NCBI RefSeq assembly: GCF_023701745.1
Contig: NZ_JAJOZB010000001.1
Coordinates: forward strand, 6,743,001-6,807,000
DNA from: Streptomyces sp. RKAG293
GTDB taxonomy: Bacteria > Actinomycetota > Actinomycetes > Streptomycetales > Streptomycetaceae
DNA length: 64,000 nucleotides
Direction: 5' to 3'
How positions within the stretch are numbered: position 1 is the first letter of the stretch; each line of letters opens with the position of its first letter. Below, piece after piece: positions 41,152-48,665 of the stretch. The notes under the pieces were generated by a model. The model had not been told where the DNA came from. It ran no database searches and saw only the letters and a list, made by a program, of their open reading frames with translations. The position numbers and the translations under genes were made by a program.

Positions 41152-41892
41152 TCAGCCGAGCGCGGCCCGCTGCGCCGGGTCCAGCAGCGCGGCCGGGCCG
41201 CGCACCGCCAGCGCGCTGAGCGGACCGGGGCCGTCCGGAACGGCGCGCAGCGCGTCCTGCCCGGCGGGGGAGGCCCAGCGGGTGTACGGGTGGACCTCCA
41301 CGCGGGCGATGATCCAGCAGCCGGTGGTCAGCAGCAGCGGCAGCACGAACCAGATCTGCGCCGGTCCGCCGTCGGGCTGCCCGCCGGCCGACAGGACCAG
41401 AGCGGCGCCGGCCATCAGCAGGTTCAGGAGTATGGCGCCGCGCACCTGCCGGATCCCGGCGGAGACGCTCTCCCGGGCCGCCGCCGGCACCGCGAGGCCG
41501 TCGCCCGCGAGCCGCTCCCCAAGGGCGCGGAGGGCGCCGGCCGCGGCGTGCGCCACCCGTATCGCGGCGACCGGGGACTGGCCGCCCGGCCCGATCGAGG
41601 CGATCAGCGACCGTTCGAGATCGTCGCGTCCCTCGGCGTCGACCACCGTCGCCCACCCGGTGTGCGCGAGCAGCAGCCGCTGCTCGCCCGCCATCGAGAC
41701 CAGCGTCAGATCGGTGACGCGGCGCGGTCCGCCGGACAGGAACGCCGTCTCGTACAGACCGAGTCCGGCGACCGGGGGCCGGCCGCCGGGCTCGGCGGCG
41801 GGCAGCGCGCCCGCCGCGATCGCGGCCCGGCACAGACGGGCGCAGGAGACGACCGCCGCGACGCACGCGACGAGAAGGAACAGCATCCACAT
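41152..41892 (-). CDS. TIGR04222 domain membrane protein without Cys-rich tail
   Basis: A 246-residue protein with a first hydrophobic segment at residues 2-16, the TIGR04222-type domain containing LYETAFLSGGPRRVTDLTLV and ADLL-like SLIASIG segments, and two further hydrophobic stretches (AILLNLLMAGAALVL and IWFVLPLLLTTGCWII). It is paralogous to the upstream gene, sharing the ETAFL(S/A)GGP block, but ends in PAQRAALG with none of the Ser/Gly/Cys repeats. It is the last gene of the DUF692 operon, 110 bases after its paralogue. Function unknown. It could be a membrane partner of the tailed paralogue. Confidence 0.8.
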   Translation of the reverse strand: MWMLFLLVACVAAVVSCARLCRAAIAAGALPAAEPGGRPPVAGLGLYETAFLSGGPRRVTDLTLVSMAGEQRLLLAHTGWATVVDAEGRDDLERSLIASIGPGGQSPVAAIRVAHAAAGALRALGERLAGDGLAVPAAARESVSAGIRQVRGAILLNLLMAGAALVLSAGGQPDGGPAQIWFVLPLLLTTGCWIIARVEVHPYTRWASPAGQDALRAVPDGPGPLSALAVRGPAALLDPAQRAALG

Positions 41893-42001
41893 AAGGGATT
41901 TCTACTCGACGGTAGTGACACTCCGCCGGGAATTTCACGGATCGGCCCGCGGGACCCGTGAGATCCGGGAGATCCGTGGGACCGGAACGGCGGCCGGCCC
42001 G

Positions 42002-43024
42002 TTACGAACTGCTGCTGCCGCAGCTGGAACCCGAGCTGGATCCGCAGCTGGAACCCGAACTCGAACCACAGCTGGAACCGGAACTCGAACCACAGCTCGA
42101 CCCCGAACCCGAACCGCAACTGGACCCTGAACCGCCGCCGCAGCTGGACGACGATCCTCCACAACTCGCGGCGGAACCACCGCAGCCGGTGCCGCCGCCG
42201 GCCCAGCCGCCCGCCGCCTCGCCCCACGAGCCCGGGTCGGACGCGTTGGACGACGGCTGGGAGGACTGCGCCAACTGGTCGCGCAGCACGGTGTCCTGGA
42301 TCGAGGCGGCACCCGCCAGCGCGAACAGCAGGGTGGCGTCCGAGCCGGTGGTCGCGGTGCGGGAGGCCAGCAGCGGACGGTTGCTGAGGCGCAGCCCGTG
42401 CAGCACCCGCTTGCCGGCCGGTGTGAGCCTGCCGCGCGGCGCCGAGCACGTCAGGAGGACGAAGAGCCCGGTGGCGAGCCCCGGCAGCACCCGTACGAAC
42501 AGCGGCAGCCCTGAACCGACGACGAGGTGCGGCATCACCTCCGCCAGCGACAGGAACAGCAGCAGACACCAGACGGTCTTGTGCAGCGTCGACACCCGGC
42601 GCCATCTGCGGTGCACCTCGGGCTGGAAGAACAGGCCGCGGCGGGCGAGCCGGTCGCCGATCGACTGCACCGAGGGTCCGGTCAGCACCGCCGTACGCAC
42701 CTGGCGCAGCCCGCCGCCCCACTCGGCGCCACAGGCTTCCAGCAGGGCGGTCTCGACCGGATTCCCGGCGACCGGCCGGAGCACGGTCAGCTGTCCGGGA
42801 GCGGCCACCGCGATCCGGCCGTCCGCGTGCATCGCCGCGATCACCGTGTCGGCGACCCGGCCGGGACCGCCGGCCAGGAAGGCGGTCTCCAGCGGATCCC
42901 GGGGGATGTCGCCGTGGTACGGCCGGGTGAAGCGGCGGGCGCGGATCTTCTCCCCGACGAGATACGCCGAGGTGGCGGCGATCAGCAGGTACACGGTGAG
43001 CGTGAGGCCGGTCATGACGGTCAT
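42002..43024 (-). CDS. TIGR04222 domain membrane protein with Ser/Gly/Cys repeat tail, candidate MNIO substrate
   Basis: A 340-residue protein. The N-terminal helix (residues 4-20) is followed by the TIGR04222 domain with DPLETAFLAGGPGRVADTVI, two membrane segments near residues 150-190 (LLLFLSLAEVM; LFVRVLPGLATGLFVLLTC) and a C-terminal tail of about 65 residues made of Gly, Ser and Cys. The tail has eight Cys in units such as SSCGSSSG, repeated five times with near identity. The gene lies five bases after a small partner gene and the DUF692 enzyme. DUF692 (MNIO) enzymes modify cysteines of ribosomally made peptides, so this tail is the obvious substrate. ATG 43024 is chosen for its AAGGTGA upstream. 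Substrate status is an inference. Confidence 0.82.
   Translation of the reverse strand: MTVMTGLTLTVYLLIAATSAYLVGEKIRARRFTRPYHGDIPRDPLETAFLAGGPGRVADTVIAAMHADGRIAVAAPGQLTVLRPVAGNPVETALLEACGAEWGGGLRQVRTAVLTGPSVQSIGDRLARRGLFFQPEVHRRWRRVSTLHKTVWCLLLFLSLAEVMPHLVVGSGLPLFVRVLPGLATGLFVLLTCSAPRGRLTPAGKRVLHGLRLSNRPLLASRTATTGSDATLLFALAGAASIQDTVLRDQLAQSSQPSSNASDPGSWGEAAGGWAGGGTGCGGSAASCGGSSSSCGGGSGSSCGSGSGSSCGSSSGSSCGSSSGSSCGSSSGSSCGSSSS
42021..42140 (-). repeat. five 24-bp tandem repeats encoding the Cys-rich tail
   Basis: Consecutive 24-base units starting at 42021, 42045, 42069, 42093 and 42117, each beginning CAGCTGGA or a close variant on the forward strand and each encoding one eight-residue Ser/Gly/Cys unit on the minus strand. 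A degenerate sixth unit begins at 42141. The unit keeps the frame, so copy number is free to vary. Confidence 0.9.
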
Positions 43025-43029
43025 CGAGG

Positions 43030-43539
43030 TCACCTTCCCGGCAGCGCGGTACGCGCGGCGTCCATGAGCCGGCCGAGCCGTCCGGACCGTCCGCTCCGCG
43101 CGGGGCGGACGGTCCGGTCGGCCGCGGACAGCGGCGCGGGACCCGAACGCTCCCGCCACCAGCCGTCCAGCAGGCGGCGGGTGGCGTCGTCGAGCGCTGC
43201 CGTGTCCTCGTTCTCGTCCAGGAGATGTTCCGCGAAGCACAGCGCGTCGAGGCGGTAGCCGCCCCGCAGCGGGTGCGTGGCCGCGTACCGCAGGAAGGCG
43301 GGGCGGTAGCGGTCGCCGAGGATCTCCGGCAGTTCGGGGGCCACCTTGGCGGTCACATCGGCGCGCTTGGCCGCGAGGGCCCGCGACTGGACGCCGATCC
43401 GGCCGCGGTCGAAGCCCTCCGGGACGGGCGTGCCCGCCACCAGCGCGGACAGCAGCGCCGTCTGCGCGAGCGCGAGCCGCTGCCGCGCGGCGGCGGCGCC
43501 GTCGGCGTCGGCGTCGGACACGGCGCGGGTGTCAGACAC
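43030..43539 (-). CDS. small helical partner protein of the DUF692 operon
   Basis: A 169-residue, Ala/Arg/Leu-rich, apparently soluble helical protein. I do not recognise a named domain. The segment IGVQSRALAAKRADVTAKVA and the following PELPEILGDRYRPAFLRYAA resemble, in composition and position, the recognition/partner proteins that accompany DUF692 enzymes elsewhere (for example DUF2063-type proteins), but no firm match can be claimed. The C-terminus is basic and low in complexity. Its GTG start overlaps the DUF692 stop by eight bases, and its stop is five bases before the TIGR04222 start, so it is tightly coupled to both enzyme and putative substrate. Confidence 0.75.
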   Translation of the reverse strand: MSDTRAVSDADADGAAAARQRLALAQTALLSALVAGTPVPEGFDRGRIGVQSRALAAKRADVTAKVAPELPEILGDRYRPAFLRYAATHPLRGGYRLDALCFAEHLLDENEDTAALDDATRRLLDGWWRERSGPAPLSAADRTVRPARSGRSGRLGRLMDAARTALPGR

Positions 43540-44380
43540 AGTGCGCCTCCTGGGGCCGCGCCGCCGACGGGACGCCGCGGATCGCCGTGAGTTCCGCGGC
43601 CAGTTCGGCCGCGGGCGGGAAGTTGTCGTCCCGCTCCAGCAGGACGCCCGGCGGCCGGATCCGCTCGCGCAGCGCCGTGAGCACGTCCAGTACCGGCCGG
43701 GTCACCGGATGGGCGTGCGTGTCGTGCCAGACGCCGTCCTTCTCGGTCCCGCCCGCCACATGGACGTAGGCGATGGCCTCCAGCGGCAGTTCGTCGAGCA
43801 CCGCGACCGGGTCCTCGCCCCGGTTCACATGGTTGGTGTGCAGATTGGCGACGTCGATGAGCAGCCGTACGCCGGTGCGCTCCACCAGCTCGTACAGGAA
43901 CTCGCCCTCGCTGAACTCCTCGTCGGGCCAGCCGAGCAGCGGCGCGATGTTCTCCAGCGCGAGCGGCACGGGCAGCGCGTCCTGCGCGATGCGGACGTTC
44001 GCACAGAGCACGTCGAGCGCGTCACGGGTGCGGGGCACGGGGAGCAGGTGCCCGGCCTCCAGCCGCGGCGAACCGGTCATCGGCCCGCCGGCCCGCACGA
44101 ACGCGATGTGCTCGCTGACCAGGGGCGCCCCCAGCAGCCCGATCCGCGTGGCGAGCGCCGCCAGCCGGCCGGGATCCGGGCGCTCCGCGCCTCCGAGGCC
44201 CAGCGAGACCCCGTGCGGGATCACCACCGTGCCGCGTTCCCGCAGCCGCCGCAGCGGTTCCGGGAGGTGATCGGCGCAGAGGTTCTCCGAGACGACCTCC
44301 ACCCAGTCGACACCGGGCAGCTCCTCGATCGCGTCCGCGATCTCCGGCCGCCAGCCGATACCCGTACCCAAGTCCTTCAT
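43532..44380 (-). CDS. DUF692 family multinuclear non-heme iron enzyme (MNIO)
   Basis: A 282-residue TIM-barrel protein of the DUF692/MNIO family, of which studied members (MbnB-type and bufferin enzymes) use two or three irons and oxygen to modify Cys or other residues of ribosomal peptides. Metal-ligand motifs are visible in order: IPHGVSLGLGG, LVSEHIAFV, LALENIAP, LLIDVANLHTNHVN, IAYVHVAGG, WHDTHAHPV and VLLERDDNFPP. The usual NN of the DvNN motif is AN and the AGH motif is AGG, small departures from the best-studied enzymes. The ATG at 44380 follows GGGGACGG; it is the first gene of the operon that continues with the partner and the Cys-tail membrane protein. Confidence 0.9.
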   Translation of the reverse strand: MKDLGTGIGWRPEIADAIEELPGVDWVEVVSENLCADHLPEPLRRLRERGTVVIPHGVSLGLGGAERPDPGRLAALATRIGLLGAPLVSEHIAFVRAGGPMTGSPRLEAGHLLPVPRTRDALDVLCANVRIAQDALPVPLALENIAPLLGWPDEEFSEGEFLYELVERTGVRLLIDVANLHTNHVNRGEDPVAVLDELPLEAIAYVHVAGGTEKDGVWHDTHAHPVTRPVLDVLTALRERIRPPGVLLERDDNFPPAAELAAELTAIRGVPSAARPQEAHCV

Positions 44381-44517
44381 GCCGTCCCCCTCCGCGTTTC
44401 CCGCACACGCCGTGCCGGGGTGATGGCCCCGCCGGGACCGGGTGAACCCTGCGGGTGGCCGGTTCAGAGCTTGATTTGAGGTTCGCGTGCCGGTGCGGGC
44501 CCGCCGCCCGCCCGGCG

Positions 44518-45213
44518 TTACGCGCTGGTGGTGCGGCGCAGCGGGAGGTAGTCGGAGACGACGGTGCAGGAGCCGGGCACGATCTCGGTGAAACCGGCGT
44601 CGCGCACCACGGGAAGGCCGGAGCCGGTGAGCGCCGGCCAGCGGGCGGGCGCCGGGGTGCGGACCGCGAGCGGGAAACCGGCGTCGCGCCACGCGGTGCG
44701 TTCGGCGTCCGTCAGTTCCCACCAGGCGAGTTGCGCGCCGTGGCCCGCCTGGGCCATGGCCTTGCCCGCGGACATCTCGAGCTCCGGGTTCATCCACAGC
44801 ACCGGCAGCCCGGCCTCGGCCGGCGGCGGGGGTTCCGGATCGTCCAGTTCGGTGCCGGAGACCTGGAGCTTCGCCAGCAGCTTGGGCCAGCCGTCCAGCG
44901 GGACCGGCGGATAGACCCGTACCTCGGCCGCCAGCCCGGTCACGGTGATGCCCGGCAGATATCCGGCCCGGCGCCACTCCGAGCCGCGTGCCCGGCGGAC
45001 GACCTTGCGGATCCGGGCGTCCTGCCAGTCCCGTACCGCCTCGGCCCATTCGCCTTCGCCCTCGGCCCGTTCGTCGGACAGCAGGGTGAGCACGGCGCGC
45101 GCCGCGGTCTCCAGGGCGTCGGTGCGCGCCGGCGGGTCGTCCTTCTCGATGCGGACGACGAGCGGGAGGACGAACTGGGGCGCCGCGTCGCGGTCGATGC
45201 TGGTCACAGCCAC
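44518..45213 (-). CDS. peptidyl-tRNA hydrolase 2-like protein
   Basis: A 231-residue protein whose C-terminal half resembles the PTH2 superfamily: SAGKAMAQAGHGAQLAWWEL corresponds to the conserved GKxAAQxxHA block, and GLPVVRDAGFTEIVPGS to the later GLP...D(A/S)G(R/F)TxI block. The N-terminal half (residues 1-140) is not typical of PTH2, which is about 120 residues long. It may act on tRNA-linked or other ester substrates, but activity is not established. The GTG at 45213 or GTG 45207 can serve as start. It is divergent from the PPTase gene, and 137 bases separate it from the DUF692 operon. Confidence 0.75.
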   Translation of the reverse strand: MAVTSIDRDAAPQFVLPLVVRIEKDDPPARTDALETAARAVLTLLSDERAEGEGEWAEAVRDWQDARIRKVVRRARGSEWRRAGYLPGITVTGLAAEVRVYPPVPLDGWPKLLAKLQVSGTELDDPEPPPPAEAGLPVLWMNPELEMSAGKAMAQAGHGAQLAWWELTDAERTAWRDAGFPLAVRTPAPARWPALTGSGLPVVRDAGFTEIVPGSCTVVSDYLPLRRTTSA

Positions 45214-45322
45214 AGTCTGCCACCGAGCGGGGCGCCGGACGCGTTCGGTCCTCCGGGGCTCGCCGCCGCGCCCGCCATCGGGTCCGCCCCGCCGGGAACC
45301 GCCGGCGATCTACGATGACCGG

Positions 45323-46078
45323 GTGGATACGGCCGCGATACGCGTTCCCAGTGAGCTCGACCCGGTGGCACCGGTCGAGCGGATGGCGCTTCCCGCCCCC
45401 GGTGACCCACCGCTGCTGTGGCTGGTGAACGCGGCCCGGCACGCCGCCTTCGCGGCCCGGCTGGCGGCCGACGTCCTCGACCCGCGGGAACTGCGCAGCG
45501 CCGCGGCCTTCCGCGCCGACGCCGACCGCGACTGCTACCGCGCCGCGCACGTCGGACTGCGGCTGCTGCTCGGCGCCCAGCTCGGCAGCGCGCCAGCGGA
45601 CGTTCGGCTGGTCAGGGAGGACTGCCCGGGGTGCGGCGAGCCGCACGGCCGGCCGGCCGTGGCGGGCGGCGGGGTGCACTTCTCGCTGTCGCACAGCGGC
45701 GGCTTCGCCTTGCTGGCGTTCGCCGCGACCCCGGTGGGGGTGGACGTGGAGACCGTTCCGTCCGCCGACGCGGTGGCGGACATCTCCTCCGTGATGCACC
45801 GGGTGGAGATCGCCGAACTCGGCGCCCTGGAGCCGCCGGAGCGGCCCGCGGCCTTCGCGCGGGCGTGGGTGCGGAAGGAGGCGTACCTCAAGGGGCTGGG
45901 CATCGGTCTCGGCCGCGATCCCTCGGCGGACTACGTGGGGACCGGTGAGGCGCCCCCGCCGGGCCCGGCGGGCTGGTCGATCGCCGACGTGGCCGTGGGG
46001 GAGAACCGCGCCGCCGCGGTCGCCGTCGCCGACCCGGACGCGGTGGCCTCCGTGGCCACGGAGGCCACCGCGCACTGA
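45323..46078 (+). CDS. Sfp-type 4'-phosphopantetheinyl transferase
   Basis: A 251-residue enzyme that transfers phosphopantetheine from CoA to the serine of carrier proteins. The two signature motifs are VGVDVETV, within FAATPVGVDVE, and WVRKEAYLKGLGIGL; VHFSLSHSGGFALLAF is the conserved block before the first. Sfp/AcpT-type length and layout, typical of enzymes serving secondary metabolism. The GTG at 45323 is taken as start; an upstream Shine-Dalgarno is weak. It may activate the ACP of the cluster at 5-15 kb, which has no PPTase of its own. The gene overlaps or abuts the TetR gene downstream. Confidence 0.92.
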   Translation: MDTAAIRVPSELDPVAPVERMALPAPGDPPLLWLVNAARHAAFAARLAADVLDPRELRSAAAFRADADRDCYRAAHVGLRLLLGAQLGSAPADVRLVREDCPGCGEPHGRPAVAGGGVHFSLSHSGGFALLAFAATPVGVDVETVPSADAVADISSVMHRVEIAELGALEPPERPAAFARAWVRKEAYLKGLGIGLGRDPSADYVGTGEAPPPGPAGWSIADVAVGENRAAAVAVADPDAVASVATEATAH

Positions 46079-46763
46079 ACCGGCCGGGCCGCGCGCGGCG
46101 TCCGGACTTCTCAGCACAGCGATCCTGGACGGCGCGGCCAGGGCCTTCGACGTCGCGGGCTTCCAGGGGACGAGTCTGAGCGACATCCTCAAGGAGGCCG
46201 GGGTGACGAAGGGGGCGCTCTACTTCCACTTCGCGTCGAAGGAAGCGCTCCGCGAGGCCCTCGTCGCCGAGCAGTTCGCCGTCTGGAGCCCGTTCCGGAA
46301 CGGGCCGGACCCCGGCGTCCAGACGGTGATCGACCTGCTCCACGGCATGGCGAAGAGCCTGCGGGAGAACGAGCGGGTCCGCGCCGGCATCCGGCTGGTG
46401 GTCGAGCAGAGCACGCAGAAGGGCGCCAACCCCGCGCCGTACCTCACCTGGATCGACCTCTTCCGCAACTGCCTCACGCAGGCGCAGGGCCGGGGTGACG
46501 TCAAACCCGAGGTCGATGTGGACTCGGTGGCGAAGTTCATCGTCGGGTGCTGGACCGGACTCCAGCTCACGTCGGACGTGCTCACCGGACGGCAGGACCT
46601 GACCCGGCGCACCTCGGACATGTGGAACCTGCTGCTGCCGGCCCTCGTTCCACCGCGCCGGATGAAGCGCTTCCTGCCGGACGGCAGTCCTGAGGTCCTC
46701 GCGACGGCCGCAGCGCCCACCGCCGGATCGGCGCCGGCAGGTACGTCCCGCCCTCGACCGTGA
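45945..46763 (+). CDS. TetR-family regulator (gamma-butyrolactone receptor-like), 5' end problematic
   Basis: From about base 46110 the frame encodes a TetR repressor very like ScbR/ArpA-type gamma-butyrolactone receptors: TSLSDILKEAGVTKGALYFH is the DNA-binding helix-turn-helix, and RVRAGIRLVVEQ, CWTGLQLTSDVLTG and LLLPALVP match the ligand-domain landmarks. No ATG, GTG or TTG occurs in frame between the PPTase stop and the first helix; the only in-frame start is GTG 45945, which would overlap the PPTase gene by 134 bases and add about 50 Pro/Arg-rich residues lacking homology. Either that start, a non-standard start such as CTG, or decay of the 5' end must be assumed. Coordinates follow the only canonical start. 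Confidence 0.6.
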   Translation: MRRPRRARRAGRSPTWPWGRTAPPRSPSPTRTRWPPWPRRPPRTEPAGPRAASGLLSTAILDGAARAFDVAGFQGTSLSDILKEAGVTKGALYFHFASKEALREALVAEQFAVWSPFRNGPDPGVQTVIDLLHGMAKSLRENERVRAGIRLVVEQSTQKGANPAPYLTWIDLFRNCLTQAQGRGDVKPEVDVDSVAKFIVGCWTGLQLTSDVLTGRQDLTRRTSDMWNLLLPALVPPRRMKRFLPDGSPEVLATAAAPTAGSAPAGTSRPRP

Positions 46764-46856
46764 GCCGTCGGAGGTGCCCGGCACGGCCGGTTCCCGTGCA
46801 GCCCATGGGGCCGAAAGCCTTGGCGGGGAAGGGGCCGGCGGGTCAGGATGGCGATC

Positions 46857-47534
46857 ATGAACAGTGACCTCTTCGCGGCCGAGAACATGGCCAAGCCGGC
46901 CACCGAGCCCGGTATGACCCTGGAGAACGCCAAGTCCGTCAAGTACGCGGTGAACGGCGAGTGTTACGCCCGCCAGGGGGCGATGATCGCCTTCCGCGGC
47001 AACCTCCAGTTCGAGGTGAAGGGCCAGGGCGTCGGCAAGTTCCTCAAGCGCGCCTTCACCGGGGAGGGACTGCCCCTGATGTCCGTGCGCGGCCTGGGCG
47101 AGGCGTGGTTCGCGCACGAGGCGGCCAACTGCTTCATCATCAGCCTCGATCAGGGCGACGCCATCACGATGAACGGCCGCAACGTGCTGTGCTTCGACAC
47201 CACGCTCGCGTATGAGATCAAGGTGGTGAAGGGCGCAGGGATGATCGGCGGCGGCCTCTTCAACAGCGTCTTCACCGGTTACGGCCGGCTCGGCGTGATC
47301 TGCGAGGGCAACCCCATCATCATCCCCGTCAGCCAGCAGTCGCCGGTCTACGTCGACACCGACGCGGTCGTCGGCTGGAGCGCGCACCTGCAGACCTCCC
47401 TGCACCGCTCGCAGAGCTTCGGCTCGATGCTGCGCGGCGGCTCCGGGGAAGCGCTGCAGCTCATGCTGCAGGGCGACGGGTTCGTCATCGTCCGGCCGAG
47501 CGAAGGCGCCTCCGTCCCGCCGCACTCCCACTGA
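46857..47534 (+). CDS. AIM24 family protein
   Basis: A 225-residue protein of the AIM24 (former TIGR00266) beta-sandwich family. Family traits are the repeated glycine-rich strands: CYARQGAMIAFRGNLQFEVK, AEAWFAHEAAN-like GEAWFAHEAANCFIISL, GGGLFNSVFTGYGRLGVICEG and the end GDGFVIVRPSE. Such proteins are widespread in Streptomyces with unknown biochemical role, sometimes near TerD-type stress genes. ATG 46857 fits AGGA nine bases upstream; ATG 46848 is in frame. No signal peptide. Confidence 0.85.
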   Translation: MNSDLFAAENMAKPATEPGMTLENAKSVKYAVNGECYARQGAMIAFRGNLQFEVKGQGVGKFLKRAFTGEGLPLMSVRGLGEAWFAHEAANCFIISLDQGDAITMNGRNVLCFDTTLAYEIKVVKGAGMIGGGLFNSVFTGYGRLGVICEGNPIIIPVSQQSPVYVDTDAVVGWSAHLQTSLHRSQSFGSMLRGGSGEALQLMLQGDGFVIVRPSEGASVPPHSH

Positions 47535-47536
47535 CA

Positions 47537-47734
47537 TGCCACGGCTACCTCGTCCACCTCGGCGCGATCCACGGGCTGCGCCGCACCACGGCCGCCGGGC
47601 GCGCGGCGCAGTGGCCGGCGCGGGTCGCGGCGGGCGGCGCCGTCGTCTTCGTCGACCACGACGCGCGGCGGCTCGCGGGCGAGCCGGCCGGCGTCCACCG
47701 CTTCGCGGACGGCCGGCTCACCGCCCGCCGCTGA
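47537..47734 (+). pseudogene. C-terminal remnant, possibly of an ABC-type ATPase
   Basis: An open 66-codon stretch without a start codon begins right after the AIM24 stop and ends at TGA 47732-47734. Its translation contains GGAVVFVDHDARRLA and VHRFADGRL, which resemble the post-Walker B/H-loop end of ABC ATPases (the switch His in VDHD, then the short DGRL strand). The Walker and signature motifs are absent. GC bias at codon third positions supports former coding. The 3' end overlaps the convergent acyltransferase gene by 17 bases. Confidence 0.4.
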
Positions 47735-48665
47735 CGAGCCGGCCCTCCGGACGCCGGCGGGGTTCGGGGGGCGGGCCGTGCCGGTCCTGCGGGCCGGACT
47801 CCGGCCCGGCCACCGCCCGCTGGGCCGCCCGTGCCAGCGAACGGCGGTCGTGGTGGGCACCGGGCGGGATCGGGGGCAGCACGCTGACCTCGGCGACGAG
47901 GCCGCGGGCGGCGGTCACCCGCAGCAGCGAGGCCACCAGCGTGTCCTCACCGACGAACGCGGCCGCGGTGGCCGGACCCGCGCCGAGCCGGTACCGGATC
48001 AGTACCGGTTGCACCGCGACCCCCGCGTCCAGCGCCGCCTGGAACACGGCGGGCCGGAAGCGGCCCTGCCGCCGTCCGCACCAGGTGCTGCCCTCCGGGA
48101 ACACCACGACCGGGGTGCCCGCGCGCAGCACCGAGGCGATCCGGGCGACGGTGCCGGGCAGCGCCCGCAGCCGGTCGCGTTCGATGAACAGGGTGCCGCC
48201 GCGGGACACCAGGGCGCCCAGGAAGGGCCAGGACGCGATCTCGCTCTTGGCGAGCATCCGGGCCGGGCGGACGGCGGCGACCAGCGGGATGTCCAGCCAG
48301 GAGATGTGGTTGGCCACCACCAGCACACCGCCCGCCGGGACGCCCACCGCCGCACCGGACACCCGGATCCGGACCCGCACTCCGAAGGCGGCGGGCACCG
48401 TCCGGGCCCAGGCCCGGGTGAGCCGGCCCCGCAGCGCCGGACGGCAGCAGCGCACCAGCGGCGCCAGGGCGAGCCCGACGGCCACCACCGCGACCCCCGC
48501 CGCGCAGCGCGCCGCCTGACGAGACCGTCCGACGGTCGCGAAGGTCCCGGCCAGACAGTGTCCGGGGGTGCAGGGCGCACTCGGCAGCCAGTGCGGCACT
48601 CGGGTCGGCGGCACCGCGGAGGGAACCGCCACCGTGTCGGGTGACGGGCGCGTCAGGAGTCTCAT
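47718..48665 (-). CDS. 1-acyl-sn-glycerol-3-phosphate acyltransferase-like (PlsC/OlsA type)
   Basis: A 315-residue membrane-associated acyltransferase. The catalytic NHxxxxD motif is NHISWLDI, the acceptor-binding motif is VFPEGSTW, and an N-terminal hydrophobic segment (AAGVAVVAVGLALAPLV) anchors it. Its ATG overlaps the stop of an OlsB-like GNAT gene (ATGA). OlsB makes 3-hydroxyacyl-ornithine and OlsA acylates it to ornithine lipid, so this pair is probably a lipid-forming unit. Phosphatidic acid synthesis is the alternative role. The C-terminal 40 residues are Arg/Pro-rich. Confidence 0.88.
   Translation of the reverse strand: MRLLTRPSPDTVAVPSAVPPTRVPHWLPSAPCTPGHCLAGTFATVGRSRQAARCAAGVAVVAVGLALAPLVRCCRPALRGRLTRAWARTVPAAFGVRVRIRVSGAAVGVPAGGVLVVANHISWLDIPLVAAVRPARMLAKSEIASWPFLGALVSRGGTLFIERDRLRALPGTVARIASVLRAGTPVVVFPEGSTWCGRRQGRFRPAVFQAALDAGVAVQPVLIRYRLGAGPATAAAFVGEDTLVASLLRVTAARGLVAEVSVLPPIPPGAHHDRRSLARAAQRAVAGPESGPQDRHGPPPEPRRRPEGRLVSGGR

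Noticed and set aside
42021..42164. CRISPR-like array of 24-bp repeats
   Set aside because: Repeats are contiguous with no spacers and encode in-frame Ser/Gly/Cys peptides of a larger protein.
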